Assembly (NCBI GenBank): GCA_943372725.1
Contig: CALRZT010000075.1
Coordinates: 1 to 15,669, forward strand
Direction of reading: 5' to 3'
DNA length: 15,669 nucleotides
DNA from: CAMDHY01 sp943372725
GTDB lineage: Bacteria > Pseudomonadota > Alphaproteobacteria > Rhizobiales > Segnochrobactraceae
The notes below the pieces were generated by a model, which saw only the letters and a program-made list of their open reading frames with translations, had not been told where the DNA came from and did not search any database. The position numbers and the translations under genes are program-made. Within the stretch, counting starts at the first letter, position 1. The number at the start of each line of letters is the position of its first letter. This document shows, piece by piece, positions 1 through 7,129 of this stretch.

Positions 1-156
1 GGCGCTCGGGCCGCCGCTGCGCCCGCGGGCGCGCCGCCGCAGCACCGCGAACAGGATGAAGATCGCAGCGACGACGAAGGCGAAGGCGATGACGAGTTGC
101 AGCCCGCGGGCGAGCAGGGGATCGAGGCCCAGGGCGTCTTGCAGCCAGACGGTCAT
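1..156 (-). CDS. FliO-like small membrane protein, N-terminal part only
   Basis: The first 52 codons of a minus-strand gene that runs off the left edge of the window. It starts at ATG 156, preceded on its strand by AAGGGGAG, a good ribosome binding site. The peptide begins MTVWLQDALG, has one strongly hydrophobic segment at about residues 19-39 (Leu/Val/Ala/Phe-rich), and then a basic stretch (RRRARGR) that would face the cytoplasm. A short amphipathic start, one membrane span and a basic flank recall the FliO/FliZ-like proteins often found divergent to cckA in Hyphomicrobiales. FliO helps assemble the flagellar export gate. The assignment rests on topology and position only, because no diagnostic domain lies in the visible part. 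Any other single-span membrane protein is possible. Confidence 0.5.
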   Translation of the reverse strand, partial: MTVWLQDALGLDPLLARGLQLVIAFAFVVAAIFILFAVLRRRARGRSGGPSA

Positions 157-257
157 GCGGCTCCCCTTGCTTGACGAGGATAAGGAATTGTAAACGCGGC
201 GTCGGGCATACCGGAACAGGGTTGCGGACGCACCTGCGACGGCGCGCCGACGCCGAA

Positions 258-287
258 CGATCCGCGCCCGCGCGATCCGCGCCCGCG
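258..287. repeat. Two perfect tandem copies of a 15-bp unit in the cckA leader
   Basis: The unit CGATCCGCGCCCGCG occurs at 258-272 and again at 273-287 without any difference. It lies in the 157-bp gap between the divergent FliO-like gene and cckA, 26 bp before the cckA GTG. The rest of the gap holds a TTGACG at 171-176 that could be a -35 element, but no convincing -10 lies at the right distance, so I do not call a promoter. Confidence 0.8.
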
Positions 288-313
288 CACGGCGTCGGGC
301 TCGGGAGGGGCAG

Positions 314-3235
314 GTGGTCGACACCCGGCGCGGCAGACGGAGAGGGCGGGGCGGCGGTCTGCTGGCCGTGCTCCTGGCGGTGCTCCTCGCCGCCGCGACG
401 GGGGCGCTCGCCGTGCTCTCGCCCGGCGAGATCGAAGCCTATCTCATCTACGTGCTCGGCGCGCTGGCCGTCGTCGGCGTCTTCGCCGTGCTGGCGCTGG
501 TCGCCGGTCTGATGCGCTTCGGCGAGGCGCACGGCGGCGACGAGGCGATCGACTCCTCCATTCTCGACGCCCTGCCGGAAGCCGTGCTGGTCGCCAGCGC
601 CGACGGCGACAGCCTGCTCGCCAACAGCGCCTACAAGGTGCTGGCCGACGCCGACCTCGAGGGCCGCGGCGACGTCGCGGGGCCCGAGCGCCTGCTCGCC
701 GGCATCCCCGAGGCGTCCGAGACCTTGTTCCGCCTCGCCAAGGCGGCGCAGGACGGCACCATCGTCGAGGAGGAGGTGCGCCTCACGCACCCGATCGGCC
801 GCCCCGGTGGCGGCGCCCGCTGGTACCGCATGTCGGTGCGCCCGCTTGGCGGCGAGCGCCGCATCTGGCGGATCGCCGACGTCACCTCGGAGCGCCGCGA
901 GCAGGAGACGAGCTTCCTCGACCTGCAGAACGCCATCGATTTCCTCGACCACGCCCCGGCCGGCTTCTTCTCCGCCGACCCGGCCGGGCGGATCGTCTAC
1001 CTCAACGCGACGCTCGCCGAGTGGCTCGGCTACGACCTCGCCGCGGTCGACCCCGGCCGGATCGGGCTGCGCGACATCGTCGGTGGCGACGGCACGGCGC
1101 TTCTTACGGGCCTCACCGGCCGCCCCGGCGACACCCGCACCGAGACGGTGGAGGTCGATCTCGTCCGCCGCGACGGCCAGGCGCTGCCGGTGCGGCTCCT
1201 GCACCGCGTCGGCTTCAATGCCCAGGGTGCGGCGGGTGATTCGCGCACGCTGGTGCTGTCGCGCGCCGCCGGCGAGGACACCTCCGAATCGCTCAGGGCG
1301 GCGGAGGTGCGCTTCTCGCGCTTCTTCAACAACACGCCGCTCGCCATCGCCTCCGTCGACCGCGACGGCCGCATCGGCCGCTCGAACGCCCCCTTCGCCA
1401 GGCTGTTCGGCGCCGTCGTGCGGCGCTCGCCCGGCGAGCCGCGGCCGCTGCTGATCTCCTCCGTCGCCGAGCGCGACCGCTCCCGCCTCGCCGAGGCGCT
1501 GACGGAGGCGATCGCCGGCCAGAGCACCATCGCCCCGGTGGAGGCGACGCTCGCCGACCGCGCCGACCGCAGCGTGCGGTTCTATCTCTCGGCGGTGCAG
1601 GACGCGCAGCCGTCCGGCGACGACGAGGCGGCGATCGTCTACGCCCTCGACACCACCGAGCAGCGGGCGCTCGAGCAGCAGTTCGCCCAGAGCCAGAAGA
1701 TGCAGGCGATCGGCCAGCTCGCCGGCGGCGTCGCCCACGACTTCAACAACATGCTGACGGCGATCATCGGCTTCTCCGACCTCCTGCTGCAGAGCCACCG
1801 GCCAAACGACCCGTTCTTCCAGGACATCATGAACATCAAGCAGAACGCCAACCGGGCCGCCGGCCTGGTCGGGCAACTCTTGGCGTTCTCGCGGCAGCAG
1901 ACGCTCAGGCCGGAGCGGGTGGTCATCAACGACGTGCTGGCCGACCTCAACATCCTGCTCGGCCGCCTGCTCGGCGAGACGGTGGAGCTGAAGGTCATCC
2001 ATGGCCGCGACCTCTGGCCGGTGATGGCCGACGTCAACCAGCTGAACCAGGTGATGCTGAACCTGGCGGTGAACGCCCGCGATGCCATGCCGGAGGGCGG
2101 CCGCCTGCTGGTGCGCACCGCCAACGTGCCCTCGGCCGATGCGCTCCGCATCGCCTCGGAGGGTGGCCAGGATGGGCTGGCGCCCGGCGACTACGTGATG
2201 ATCGAGATCGCCGACACCGGCACCGGCATGTCGCCGGAGGTGCGCGCCAAGATCTTCGAGCCGTTCTTCACGACGAAGGACGTCGGCAAGGGCACCGGCC
2301 TCGGGCTGTCGACCGTCTACGGCATCGTCAAGCAGTCCGGCGGGGCGATCGCGGTCGAGAGCACCCTCGGCTCCGGAACGACGTTCCGCGTGCTGTTCCC
2401 GCGCGCCGCCGCCGAGGTGGTGCGCCCGGTCGAGGCGCCGCGCAGCGTCGCCGACGCCACGGGTGCCCGCCGCCTCGCCGAGGCTTTCGGCAGCGAGCGT
2501 GCACTGTCGACGGCGGACGAGGGTGAGCTCGCGCCGCCGCGGCCGCCGCGCACGCCGGTGCCGCCGCAGCAGTCGATCGTCACCTCGCGGCGGACGTTCG
2601 ACGCCCTGTCCGAGACGCCGGTTGCGGAGGAGACCGCGGCAACCGCGGCTCCGGCCGAGGCGGTGCCAGCTCGCGCGGAGGCGCTGTCGCCCGATCACCC
2701 GCCCCCGCTCGAGCGGCAGATGGCGCCCGACCGGTCGGCGCCGCCCGCCGCAGCGGCCGATGGATTCGGGATAACCCCCGCTGAGCGGGAGCCGGCGCCG
2801 CGCCCGCCCGCAGCCCCGACCGCCGCGCCGCCGCCGGCGACCGACCTCACCGGCACGGCCTCGATCCTGCTCGTCGAGGACGAGGAGGCGGTGCGCGCCT
2901 TCGCCGCCCGGGCGCTGACCTCGCGCGGCTACACCGTGCACCAGGCGGCGAGCGGCGCCGAGGCGCTGCGCATCATGGTGGAGACCGGCGGCCGCGTGGA
3001 CCTCGTCGTCTCCGACGTCGTCATGCCCGAGATGGACGGCCCGACGCTCTTGCGCGAGCTGCGCAAGACGCGGCCGGACCTGAAGATCGTTTTCGTCTCC
3101 GGCTATGCCGAGGATGCGTTTGCCCGCAACCTGCCGGACAACGAGAGCTTCAGCTTCCTGCCGAAGCCGTTCACGCTGAAGCAACTCGCCACCGCCGTGA
3201 AGGCCGCGCTCAGCGAGCCGCCGCCGGTCCGCTGA
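314..3235 (+). CDS. cckA: Cell-cycle hybrid histidine kinase CckA
   Basis: Membrane hybrid kinase/phosphatase that passes phosphate through ChpT to CtrA (known for the family). The start is GTG 314, preceded by GGGAGGGG at 303-310. Residues 16-35 and 43-67 are two membrane spans. Three PAS-like domains follow at about 84-195, 205-325 and 335-455. The dimerisation/phosphoacceptor region carries GGVAHDFNN with His475. The ATPase domain shows the N box (N583/N587), G1 DTGTGM from D634, an F box and G2 GTGLGLS from G660, and ends near residue 697. A Pro/Ala-rich linker of about 150 residues leads to a receiver domain from residue 850, with acidic E855/D856, phosphoacceptor Asp901 and Lys951. At 973 residues it is much longer than Caulobacter CckA (about 690), mainly through the N-terminal sensor region and this linker. 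The last 26 bp overlap the convergent YcaQ-like gene. Confidence 0.93.
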   Translation: MVDTRRGRRRGRGGGLLAVLLAVLLAAATGALAVLSPGEIEAYLIYVLGALAVVGVFAVLALVAGLMRFGEAHGGDEAIDSSILDALPEAVLVASADGDSLLANSAYKVLADADLEGRGDVAGPERLLAGIPEASETLFRLAKAAQDGTIVEEEVRLTHPIGRPGGGARWYRMSVRPLGGERRIWRIADVTSERREQETSFLDLQNAIDFLDHAPAGFFSADPAGRIVYLNATLAEWLGYDLAAVDPGRIGLRDIVGGDGTALLTGLTGRPGDTRTETVEVDLVRRDGQALPVRLLHRVGFNAQGAAGDSRTLVLSRAAGEDTSESLRAAEVRFSRFFNNTPLAIASVDRDGRIGRSNAPFARLFGAVVRRSPGEPRPLLISSVAERDRSRLAEALTEAIAGQSTIAPVEATLADRADRSVRFYLSAVQDAQPSGDDEAAIVYALDTTEQRALEQQFAQSQKMQAIGQLAGGVAHDFNNMLTAIIGFSDLLLQSHRPNDPFFQDIMNIKQNANRAAGLVGQLLAFSRQQTLRPERVVINDVLADLNILLGRLLGETVELKVIHGRDLWPVMADVNQLNQVMLNLAVNARDAMPEGGRLLVRTANVPSADALRIASEGGQDGLAPGDYVMIEIADTGTGMSPEVRAKIFEPFFTTKDVGKGTGLGLSTVYGIVKQSGGAIAVESTLGSGTTFRVLFPRAAAEVVRPVEAPRSVADATGARRLAEAFGSERALSTADEGELAPPRPPRTPVPPQQSIVTSRRTFDALSETPVAEETAATAAPAEAVPARAEALSPDHPPPLERQMAPDRSAPPAAAADGFGITPAEREPAPRPPAAPTAAPPPATDLTGTASILLVEDEEAVRAFAARALTSRGYTVHQAASGAEALRIMVETGGRVDLVVSDVVMPEMDGPTLLRELRKTRPDLKIVFVSGYAEDAFARNLPDNESFSFLPKPFTLKQLATAVKAALSEPPPVR

Positions 3236-4457
3236 GCGGACCAGTCGCCGCGACCGCCGCGGCGAGCGCCGGCGCGAGATCGCCTTTCGCCGCCACCGCC
3301 ACACCCTCGAGCCCGAGCCAGCCGGCCATCGTCGCCAGCTCGGCGGCGAGCTCCATCGCGGTCTCCGCGGGGGCGTGCGGTTCGGCGAAGGCGGCGAGCA
3401 CGCGCAACTGCCCCGTCGCCTTGTCGGCCTTGAGGTCGACGCGCGCTACCAGCCGGTCGCCGAGCAGGAAGGGCAGCACGTAGTAGCCGTGCACGCGCTT
3501 CTCGGCCGGCGTGTAAATCTCGATGCGGTAGTGGAAGCCGAACAGCCGCTCGGCCCGTCCGCGCTCCCAGATCAGCGGATCGAACGGCGACAGCAGCGCG
3601 CGGGCGGCGATGCGCCGGGGGCGGCGGGCATCGGCGTGGAGGTAGGCGGTCTGCGTCCAGCCGGGGACGGTGACGGGCACGAGTTCGCCGGCTTCGACGA
3701 GCTCCGGCAGCCGCGGCTTGATGTCGTCCGGCGACAGGCGGAAATAGTCGCGCAGGTCGCTCGCCGTGGCGATGCCCAGCGCGCGGGCTGCGATCGACAG
3801 CAGCGCGCGGTGGGCGTCGGCCTCGGGCGGTGTCGGCGTCGCCAGCACCGTGGCCGGCAGCACCCGCTCCGGCAGGTCGTAGAGGCGCTCGAAGCCGCGC
3901 CGCGTCGCGGTGGTGACGAGGCCCGCCCAGAACAGCCACTCGAGCGCGCGCTTGCTGTCGCTCCAGCCCCACCAGCCGCCGGCGCCCTTGCCGCCGGCGC
4001 CCTCGTCGGCGTCGAGGTCGGAGGCGGCGATCGGCCCGCGGTCGCGCACCGCCGCCAGCACCGTGTCGATGAAGCTGCGCCGCTCGGCGCCGAAGCGGGC
4101 GAGGCCGCCATAGATGCCGTGGCCGGCCTCGGCGCGCGCCATACGCCAGCGCATCAGCGGCTGCGTCTCCATCGGCAGCAGCGACGCCTCGTGCGCCCAG
4201 TACTCGAACAGGAGCTTGCGGCGCGACCAGGCGGCATCGTCCAGCAGCGGCCGCGAATAGGCGCCGAGGCGCGAGAACAGCGGCATGTAGTGGGCGCGGG
4301 CGACGACGCTCACCGAATCGATCTGGATGACCCCGACGTGGCCGAGCACGCGCTTCAGGTGCCGCCGGTCGAGGGCGACGTCCGGGCGTGGCAGGCCGAA
4401 CCCCTGCGCCGCCAGCGCGATGCGGCGGGCGGCGGCGAGCGCGATCGTCTCGGTCAT
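3210..4457 (-). CDS. YcaQ-type winged-helix DNA glycosylase
   Basis: Member of the HTH_42 (YcaQ/AlkZ) family of winged-helix DNA glycosylases. E. coli YcaQ unhooks interstrand crosslinks and removes alkylated bases. The product is 415 residues, close to E. coli YcaQ (about 410). The N-terminus, with ARRIALAAQGFG at about 10-21, is typical of the family. Residues 45-47 are Gln-Ile-Asp, matching the QxD motif of the YcaQ branch rather than the QxQ motif of the antibiotic-resistance AlkZ branch. The C-terminal half carries family blocks such as LLSPFDPLIWERGR and FGFHYRIEIY. I chose ATG 4457 because family homology begins there. The open frame continues upstream to GTG 4664, but that stretch looks non-coding. 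No Shine-Dalgarno precedes ATG 4457: the leader is pyrimidine-rich, CCTCCCCCTCCG. The 3' end overlaps cckA by 26 bp. The substrate here is inferred from the family. Confidence 0.85.
   Translation of the reverse strand: MTETIALAAARRIALAAQGFGLPRPDVALDRRHLKRVLGHVGVIQIDSVSVVARAHYMPLFSRLGAYSRPLLDDAAWSRRKLLFEYWAHEASLLPMETQPLMRWRMARAEAGHGIYGGLARFGAERRSFIDTVLAAVRDRGPIAASDLDADEGAGGKGAGGWWGWSDSKRALEWLFWAGLVTTATRRGFERLYDLPERVLPATVLATPTPPEADAHRALLSIAARALGIATASDLRDYFRLSPDDIKPRLPELVEAGELVPVTVPGWTQTAYLHADARRPRRIAARALLSPFDPLIWERGRAERLFGFHYRIEIYTPAEKRVHGYYVLPFLLGDRLVARVDLKADKATGQLRVLAAFAEPHAPAETAMELAAELATMAGWLGLEGVAVAAKGDLAPALAAAVAATGPLSGPAAAR
3226..3242. terminator. Inverted repeat over the cckA stop codon, possible two-way terminator
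   Basis: GGTCCGCT-G-AGCGGACC is a perfect inverted repeat that contains the cckA TGA (3233-3235) and lies within the last codons of the convergent gene. As RNA it would form a 6-bp stem (GGTCCG/CGGACC) with a 5-nt loop on either strand. No T-run follows in either direction, so intrinsic termination is uncertain. A role in 3'-end protection is equally possible. Confidence 0.4.
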
Positions 4458-4542
4458 CGGAGGGGGAGGTGTGCGGGCATCGCCGGCATCGAAGCAGAGG
4501 AGGGCGGCGGTCCGCCAGCCCAAATCGCCACCGTCCCCAGCC

Positions 4543-4559
4543 ACCGGGCGAAACCCGGT
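4543..4559. other. Small hairpin in the divergent gap before the methyltransferase
   Basis: ACCGGG-CGAAA-CCCGGT is a perfect 6-bp stem with a 5-nt loop in the 217-bp gap between the divergent YcaQ-like and methyltransferase genes. The same gap contains the 10-bp palindrome GATCGCGATC at 4581-4590. Neither matches a regulator site I recognise. I see no convincing promoter hexamers in the gap. Confidence 0.4.
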
Positions 4560-4674
4560 CAAGCGACCTCCGGACCCCTCGATCGCGATCCGGTTGCGGC
4601 GCGGGGTGTCTCTCCGTCGCACGCTCGGGCTAGACTGCGGGGTGCGCCGCGCGCGCCGCGCCACGGACCCGCCG

Positions 4675-5439
4675 ATGCACCTCGACGTCTCCGACCTGAT
4701 CGCCTTCTACGACACGCCGCTCGGCCGCATCGCCCGCCAGCTCGTCGGGTCGCGGGTGAAGGCGCTGTGGCCGCGTGTCGGCGGCCAGCGCGTGCTCGGG
4801 CTCGGCTATGCCGGCCCCTATCTGCAGCCCTTCCAGGAGGAGGCGGAGCGCGTGCTGGCGGTGGCGCCGGCGGCGACCGGCGTGACGGCGTGGCCGGGCG
4901 ACGGCCGCCAGCGCGTCTGCCTCGCCGCCGAGGACCAACTGCCGCTGCCCGACGCCGCCGTCGACCGCGTCCTACTGGTGCACGCGCTCGAGGTCGCCGA
5001 GGACCCGGAGCGGCTGTTGCGCGAGCTCTGGCGGGTGCTCGCCCCCGGCGGCCGCATCGTCGCAGTGGTGCCGAATCGCTCCGGCCTGTGGGCGCGCGCC
5101 GAGACGACGCCGTTCGGCACGGGCCGCCCCTACAGCCGCCGCCAGCTCGACCGGCAATTGTCGGACGCGCTGTTCTCGCCGGCCGCCTGGGACGAGGCGC
5201 TGTTCCTGCCGCCCTGGCCGCGCCGCTTCCTGATGAGCTCGGCGCGGGCGTGGGAGCGCGTCGGCAAGCGCGCCTGGCCGGCCTTCGGGGGCGTGCTCAT
5301 GGTCGAGGCGGAGAAGCGGATGTGGATGGGCATCCCGGCGAAGCGGAAGTCCCGTCGGGTGCCGGTGCTGGTCCCGGTGCCGGCAGTGGCGCGCCGCGAG
5401 CCGCTGCCACCGGGTGCCGGCGTCCTGGGCGGCGGCTGA
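4675..5439 (+). CDS. Class I SAM-dependent methyltransferase, substrate unknown
   Basis: A 254-residue protein with a Methyltransf_11-like fold. Motif I is seen as VLGLGYAGPY at 40-49, a relaxed form of the usual DxGxGxG SAM-binding loop in which the acidic residue is Gly. Downstream blocks are intact: PLPDAAVDRVLLVHALEV and RELWRVLAPGGRIVAVVPN, corresponding to motifs II and III. The start MHLDVSDLIAFYDTPLGR matches a group of hypothetical methyltransferases common in Hyphomicrobiales, there often next to a glyoxalase II gene, which is not present here. The tail (about 215-254) is basic and Pro/Val-rich and probably disordered. The ribosome site before ATG 4675 is weak. A GTG at 4471 with a strong GGAGGGGGAG lies in the same frame and would add 68 residues, but they look non-coding. 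The stop lies 12 bp from that of convergent metW, within a shared hairpin. The acceptor cannot be predicted. Confidence 0.8.
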   Translation: MHLDVSDLIAFYDTPLGRIARQLVGSRVKALWPRVGGQRVLGLGYAGPYLQPFQEEAERVLAVAPAATGVTAWPGDGRQRVCLAAEDQLPLPDAAVDRVLLVHALEVAEDPERLLRELWRVLAPGGRIVAVVPNRSGLWARAETTPFGTGRPYSRRQLDRQLSDALFSPAAWDEALFLPPWPRRFLMSSARAWERVGKRAWPAFGGVLMVEAEKRMWMGIPAKRKSRRVPVLVPVPAVARREPLPPGAGVLGGG

Positions 5440-5456
5440 CGGGAAGCGCCGTCAGC
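5435..5456. terminator. Hairpin containing both convergent stop codons
   Basis: GCTGACGG (5435-5442) pairs perfectly with CCGTCAGC (5449-5456) around a 6-nt loop. The left arm contains the TGA of the methyltransferase (5437-5439). The right arm contains the complement of the metW stop (5452-5454). The structure forms in both transcripts and probably acts as a shared 3' end. No T-run follows. Confidence 0.55.
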
Positions 5457-6072
5457 GCCGCAGCAGGAACACCGCCTGTTCGCCGAACAGGTTCCAGAAC
5501 TCCCACGGCGCGTTGAAGGGGATGCGGGCGCCGTTGCCGTTCAGCGCCACGGCGCGCTCGACTTTGGCGTCGAGCGCCTCGGTCAGCGCCAGGAAGTCGC
5601 GGATCGTGCAGAAGTGGATGTTCGGCGTCTCGTACCAGGCGTGCGGCAGGTTCTGCGTCACCGGCATGCGGCCGCGGAGCACGAGGCTCGCGCGGATGCG
5701 CCAGTGGCCGAAATTCGGGAAGGACACGATCGCCCGCCGGCCGATGCGCAGCAGGTTCGCCATGACGAGCCTGGGGTCGCGCGTGGCCTGCAGCGTCTGG
5801 CTGAGGATGACGTAGTCGAAACTGTCGTCCGGATAGTCCTCGAGGTCGGTGTCGGCGTCGCCCTGGATCACCGAGAGCCCGCGCGCCACGCACTCGTTGA
5901 CGCCCTGCTGCGACAACTCGATGCCGCGCCCGTCGACGCCGCGCTTTTCGGCGAGGAGATGCAGAAGACCGCCGTCGCCGCAGCCGACGTCGAGCACCCG
6001 CGCGCCGGGCTGCACGAGATCGGCGACGACCTCGAGATCGACGCGGCGTTCGGGGAGGGGGGCGATGGCCAT
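5452..6072 (-). CDS. metW: Methionine biosynthesis protein MetW
   Basis: MetW is a small class I methyltransferase-fold protein that works with MetX; it has been reported to bind MetX and stimulate homoserine acylation in some bacteria. The product is 206 residues, the usual family length of about 200. Residues 26-34 are VLDVGCGDG, an intact SAM-binding loop. Family signatures follow: YVILSQTLQA, SFPNFGHWRIR and the YETPNIHFCTIRDF block. ATG 6072 was chosen because homology begins with MAIAPLPERRVDLEVVADLV; GGAA lies just upstream. In many relatives metW follows metX directly. Here the Hint-domain gene and a strong hairpin (6140-6164) lie between them, so metW may need its own promoter or readthrough. 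I could not find a clear promoter in the 119 bp before it. The stop is inside a hairpin shared with the convergent methyltransferase. Confidence 0.93.
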   Translation of the reverse strand: MAIAPLPERRVDLEVVADLVQPGARVLDVGCGDGGLLHLLAEKRGVDGRGIELSQQGVNECVARGLSVIQGDADTDLEDYPDDSFDYVILSQTLQATRDPRLVMANLLRIGRRAIVSFPNFGHWRIRASLVLRGRMPVTQNLPHAWYETPNIHFCTIRDFLALTEALDAKVERAVALNGNGARIPFNAPWEFWNLFGEQAVFLLRR

Positions 6073-6139
6073 GAGGTTCCGCGCAACGTTGGCGCGGCGA
6101 CGGATCGGCGACGCGCCTGTCCGCGTCGATAGTCCGCTG

Positions 6140-6164
6140 CGGCCGGCGCCGCAAGCGCCGGCCG
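6140..6164 (-). terminator. Strong hairpin between the Hint gene and metW
   Basis: CGGCCGGCGC (6140-6149) and GCGCCGGCCG (6155-6164) form a perfect 10-bp all-GC stem with a 5-nt loop (CGCAA on the plus strand). It begins 27 nt after the Hint gene stop and about 67 nt before the metW start. It is the most stable simple hairpin I noticed in the window. No T-run follows on the minus strand, so it may act as a terminator, an attenuator or an mRNA stabiliser. Confidence 0.55.
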
Positions 6165-6191
6165 TGTGAACGCTCCGGGCCGAGTCAGATC

Positions 6192-7030
6192 CTAGGCGGC
6201 CCGCTGGTCGGCGGAATCGCCGTGGAGCCGTCGGCGCAGTGCCTGCGGAAGCTGGCGGGCGGATTTCACCCGTGGCAGGTCCATTTCCGCGATCATCCCG
6301 CGGCTGTCGCCATAGAGCGCCTCGTAGGTGGCGTAGTTGTCGAAGCGACGCCGGGTGACGTTGTCGACGAAGGTCTCCGCCGGCACGCCCTCGGCAAGGA
6401 TCAGGGCGTGGTCGTCGAGCTCGACGTGGAAGTAGGTGAAGCGGTCCGGCATCTCCCTCTCGCGGAGGATGGTCGTGCCGTTCACCAGCGCACCGGCCTG
6501 CACCAGCACGCCGTCGAGGAAGAGGGCGTGGTCGGGCGAGAGGCGGAGGTCGCGCCGCGGCAGGTCCGCGCCGAGCGCACCGGCGGCGATGCGGACGGGA
6601 AGCTCCGCAGGGGATCGGCGAAGACCGAGACGATGGTCTGTACGCCAATCCAGTGCACCGCCGCGGCGCGGCCGTCCGCCGTGAGCACGAGTTCGCCGAT
6701 CCTGAGCTCCTCGACGCGACGCGGGCCGTCGGGTGTCGAGAGATGCGTCCCGGCGAGGAAGCATGTGGTGAAGTCGCCCGTCTGTATGGTGATGATCTGG
6801 CTGGCGAGGCCCGGGTCATTCGACAGCAGGTAGTAGTGGCCGTTGGAGATGCCCACCCAGCCGTTCTGGTAGTACCCGTAGTAGGTCATCGAGCCGTCGT
6901 TGACGCTGATGGTCTGGCCGCTCGAAAATGTCCCGGTCGCAGCGTATTCAAAGTCTGTCCGCGATCCGGCGCGGTATCCGGCCCCGGTCAGGTTCAAGTC
7001 GTAGAGATATTGAGAGACGAAGGTCGCCAT
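6192..7030 (-). pseudogene. Hint-domain (Hedgehog/intein-like) protein, broken by a one-base frameshift
   Basis: The gene starts at ATG 7030 with GGGGGA 7 nt upstream. The first frame covers residues 1-142: a Tyr/Gly/Asn-rich N-terminus containing YYLLSND, then the Hint start CFLAGT with nucleophile Cys90 and VEELRIGELVLTADGR. Homology stops at FADPLR (codon 142, 6605-6607). It resumes one frame over with LPVRIAAGALG, LSPDHALFLDGVLVQAGALVNGT, FTYFHVELDDHALILAEGVPAETFVDN and a C-terminal EMDLPRVKSARQLPQALRRRL, ending at a TAG at 6192-6194. Restoring one G after CGG would give a continuous protein of 279 residues, typical of the alphaproteobacterial Hint_2 family (PF13403). Hint domains self-cleave or splice at their first Cys. 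The role of this bacterial family is unknown. Base composition is lower in GC upstream and at the 5' end than in the neighbours. Loss of function or a sequencing error are both possible. Confidence 0.85.
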
Positions 7031-7053
7031 GATCCATTCCCCCGAATGGACAT

Positions 7054-7066
7054 AAACCTGAGGTTT
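7054..7066. promoter_or_regulatory. 13-bp palindrome, proximal copy (likely operator)
   Basis: AAACCT-G-AGGTTT is perfectly symmetric around a central G. It lies 24-36 bp before the Hint gene start, between the candidate -10 (7072-7077) and the ribosome site, so it would overlap the transcription start. It shares the core ACCTGAGGT with the copy at 7130-7142. This layout fits a repressor operator, but the binding protein is unknown. Confidence 0.5.
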
Positions 7067-7071
7067 CGGCT

Positions 7072-7077
7072 ATACTA
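7072..7077 (-). promoter_or_regulatory. Candidate -10 element of the Hint gene
   Basis: On the minus strand this reads TAGTAT, preceded by TGG, an extended -10 arrangement. No good -35 hexamer lies 16-18 bp upstream, so the promoter would be weak or would need an activator. The surrounding 7031-7130 is the most AT-rich stretch noticed in the window: 49 of 100 bases are G or C by hand count. Confidence 0.3.
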
Positions 7078-7129
7078 CCAAGAGTTGAATAAATGAGGCA
7101 GTACAGACGAAGCGAGATCCTGCCGCCTT

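Noticed and set aside
171..196. cckA promoter or CtrA box (TTGACG, TTGTAAAC)
   Set aside because: The spacing between possible hexamers is only 14 bp, and no TTAA-N7-TTAA pattern is present.
4471..4674. GTG 4471 with a strong GGAGGGGGAG as the methyltransferase start
   Set aside because: The 68 added residues are basic, low in complexity and unlike the family; MHLDV at 4675 is the expected N-terminus. It remains a possibility.
3375..5516. A 713-codon plus-strand open frame across the glycosylase and methyltransferase genes
   Set aside because: It runs antisense to the YcaQ-like gene and out of frame with the methyltransferase; its composition is Arg/Gly/Ala-rich with no recognisable domain.
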